Below are positions 4,671 through 5,722 of a DNA stretch of 5,722 bases, in pieces (the stretch's first letter is position 1; the number at the start of each line of letters is the position of its first letter). Made by a program: the position numbers and the translations under genes. Source of the DNA: Candidatus Hydrogenedentota bacterium (GTDB lineage Bacteria > Hydrogenedentota > Hydrogenedentia > Hydrogenedentales > SLHB01); contig PUOI01000639.1 in the NCBI GenBank assembly GCA_003552765.1, positions 1 to 5,722 of the forward strand, in the 5' to 3' direction. Below the pieces are notes generated by a model. The model did no database searches and was not told the DNA's origin. It saw only the letters and a program-made list of their open reading frames with translations.

Positions 4671-5722
4671 GCTACGTCCTCCAAGGTCTGGGCAAAGGCG
4701 TCGAGTTCCTCGCGGGTGCGTTTCTCGGTCACCGCGATAAGGAGGTCGGTGGGCTCTCCGGCGCCAGCGGACGCCAGCGGCAAGCCCGCACAATACCCCC
4801 GCTCTTTCATGTCCGCCACTACTTCCTGGGCGTCGCGTGGCAGCCGGACCGCGAACTCGTTGAACGTGGGCGCATCGTTCAGGATGGAAGCAAACCCGCC
4901 AATCTTGCCTTTGAGGTACTCGGACTTCGCATGGCAATGCGTGGCCACTTCCTTGAGCCCTTCCTTGCCCAGCAGACATAGATGAATCAACGCCCGCAAC
5001 GCGCACAGCGCCTCGTTGCTGCAAATGTTGGACATGGCCTTGTCCCTGCGAATGTGCTGCTCGCGGGCCTGGAGCGTCAGCACGAAGCCGCGCCGGCCTT
5101 CGCCGTCCTCGGTGGCCGCGGCCAGACGGCCCGGCATCCGGCGGATGTGTTCCTTCCGGGTCGCCAAGATCCCGAGATACGGTCCCCCAAAGTTGAGGGG
5201 GATGCCGAGGCTCTGCCCTTCCGCTATGGCGATGTCCGCGCCCATCTCGCCCGGCGTCTTGACTAGGCCAAGCGAAACCGGGTAGAACGAGAGCACGAGC
5301 AACGCCTTGGCCTCGTGGCATTTTTCGGCCAGCGCCGTGTAATCCCGGAGCGAGCCTTGGAAGGTGGGGTTCTGCGCGATGACGCACGAGGCGCCCTCGG
5401 GATCCTCGCCTTCCACGATCTCCACGTCCAGGTTGGCGGCGTGGGTTTTGAGCACCTTCAGATGGGCGGGCGCCATGCTGGGATGGCACACGATGCGGGG
5501 CTTCCTGCGCAACCGCACGGCCATCGTGGCAGCCTCGAACACCGCCGTCGCCCCGTCGTACCACGAGGCGTTGGCGTACTCCATGTCAGTCAGCCGGCAA
5601 ATGGCGGACTGATACTCATAGATGCTCTGCAGCGTGCCTTGCGCGCATTCCGGCTGATACGGGGTATAGGCCGTGTAGAACTCAGCGCGGCTCGACAAGG
5701 CATCCACGGCGGCGGGGATGAA
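4661..5722 (-). CDS. gcvPA: Glycine dehydrogenase (decarboxylating) subunit 1 (N-terminal end outside window)
   Basis: The frame runs from the right edge to TAA at 4663-4661, giving 353 residues. GcvPA is normally about 450 residues, so roughly the first 95 are missing. It is the partner of GcvPB in the P-protein; it has the same fold but lacks the PLP lysine. Family motifs visible in order are SRAEFYTAYTPYQPE near the visible start, then ANASWYDGATA, ADIAIAEGQSLGIP, NFGGPYLGILATRK, MPGR, then RRGFVLTLQAREQHIRRDKA and SNICSNEALCAL. The C-terminal domain ends in LEDVACS. A GTG at 5707 is only an internal valine: the residues before it (FIPAA) continue the family match. The two-gene form, as opposed to the single fused gcvP of enterobacteria, is known from Firmicutes, Thermus and many other bacteria. 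Any gcvT or gcvH would lie beyond the right edge. Confidence 0.97.
   Translation of the reverse strand, partial: FIPAAVDALSSRAEFYTAYTPYQPECAQGTLQSIYEYQSAICRLTDMEYANASWYDGATAVFEAATMAVRLRRKPRIVCHPSMAPAHLKVLKTHAANLDVEIVEGEDPEGASCVIAQNPTFQGSLRDYTALAEKCHEAKALLVLSFYPVSLGLVKTPGEMGADIAIAEGQSLGIPLNFGGPYLGILATRKEHIRRMPGRLAAATEDGEGRRGFVLTLQAREQHIRRDKAMSNICSNEALCALRALIHLCLLGKEGLKEVATHCHAKSEYLKGKIGGFASILNDAPTFNEFAVRLPRDAQEVVADMKERGYCAGLPLASAGAGEPTDLLIAVTEKRTREELDAFAQTLEDVACS

Noticed and set aside
4671..5564. An N-terminal extension of almost 300 residues for gcvPB, because its frame stays open far upstream
   Set aside because: The extension is Arg/Gly-rich out-of-frame sequence over gcvPA; family motifs begin at the ATG at 4670, which has its own GGAGG.
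1..5722. CRISPR array, insertion sequence, phage integrase or toxin-antitoxin module
   Set aside because: No regularly spaced repeats, transposase, integrase or nuclease-like gene is present on either strand.

Overview
The window is GC-rich bacterial chromosomal DNA with the look of a free-living, probably uncultured, Gram-negative-type bacterium. It carries housekeeping metabolism (a two-subunit glycine decarboxylase), a DsbD-like thioredoxin module, a soluble hybrid signalling kinase and a small sigma-region-4-like DNA-binding protein. The split gcvPA/gcvPB arrangement, long non-coding gaps and a REP-like double-hairpin element would fit a PVC-group, Hydrogenedentes-like or other deep-branching lineage. 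That placement is a guess from general appearance, not a demonstrated assignment.

Layout. Bases 1-433 (+) hold the C-terminal end of a membrane-anchored thioredoxin-fold protein with a WCSNC active site. Bases 434-639 are a convergent spacer containing a palindromic REP-like element (514-568). Bases 640-1809 (-) encode a complete soluble receiver-histidine kinase hybrid. Bases 1810-2565 have no convincing intact gene. They hold a GC-rich hairpin (2076-2112), a good sigma70-type promoter pointing right (2213-2242), a stretch that folds extensively, and a very strong rho-independent terminator (2466-2510); together these suggest an independent RNA of about 260 nt. The same stretch has a coding-like pattern on the minus strand (2242-2400) with no start codon, so a decayed gene is a competing explanation. 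Bases 2566-2725 are an unusual leader: a near-ideal ribosome binding site and ATG, then three consecutive perfect hairpins, then the HTH gene (2726-3148, +). A bulged 17-bp inverted repeat spans the end of that gene and the convergent spacer. Bases 3234-5722 (-) are gcvPB (complete) and gcvPA (5' end outside the window), overlapping by 10 bases.

How it works together. GcvPA and GcvPB form the PLP-dependent P-protein of the glycine cleavage system and are translationally coupled. The kinase and the HTH protein are regulatory genes with no visible partner, so what they sense or control cannot be read from this window. The thioredoxin-like protein is an unrelated neighbour. The least explained part is 2213-2725, where promoter, folded stretch, terminator, strong RBS and hairpin array precede a sigma-region-4-like regulator.
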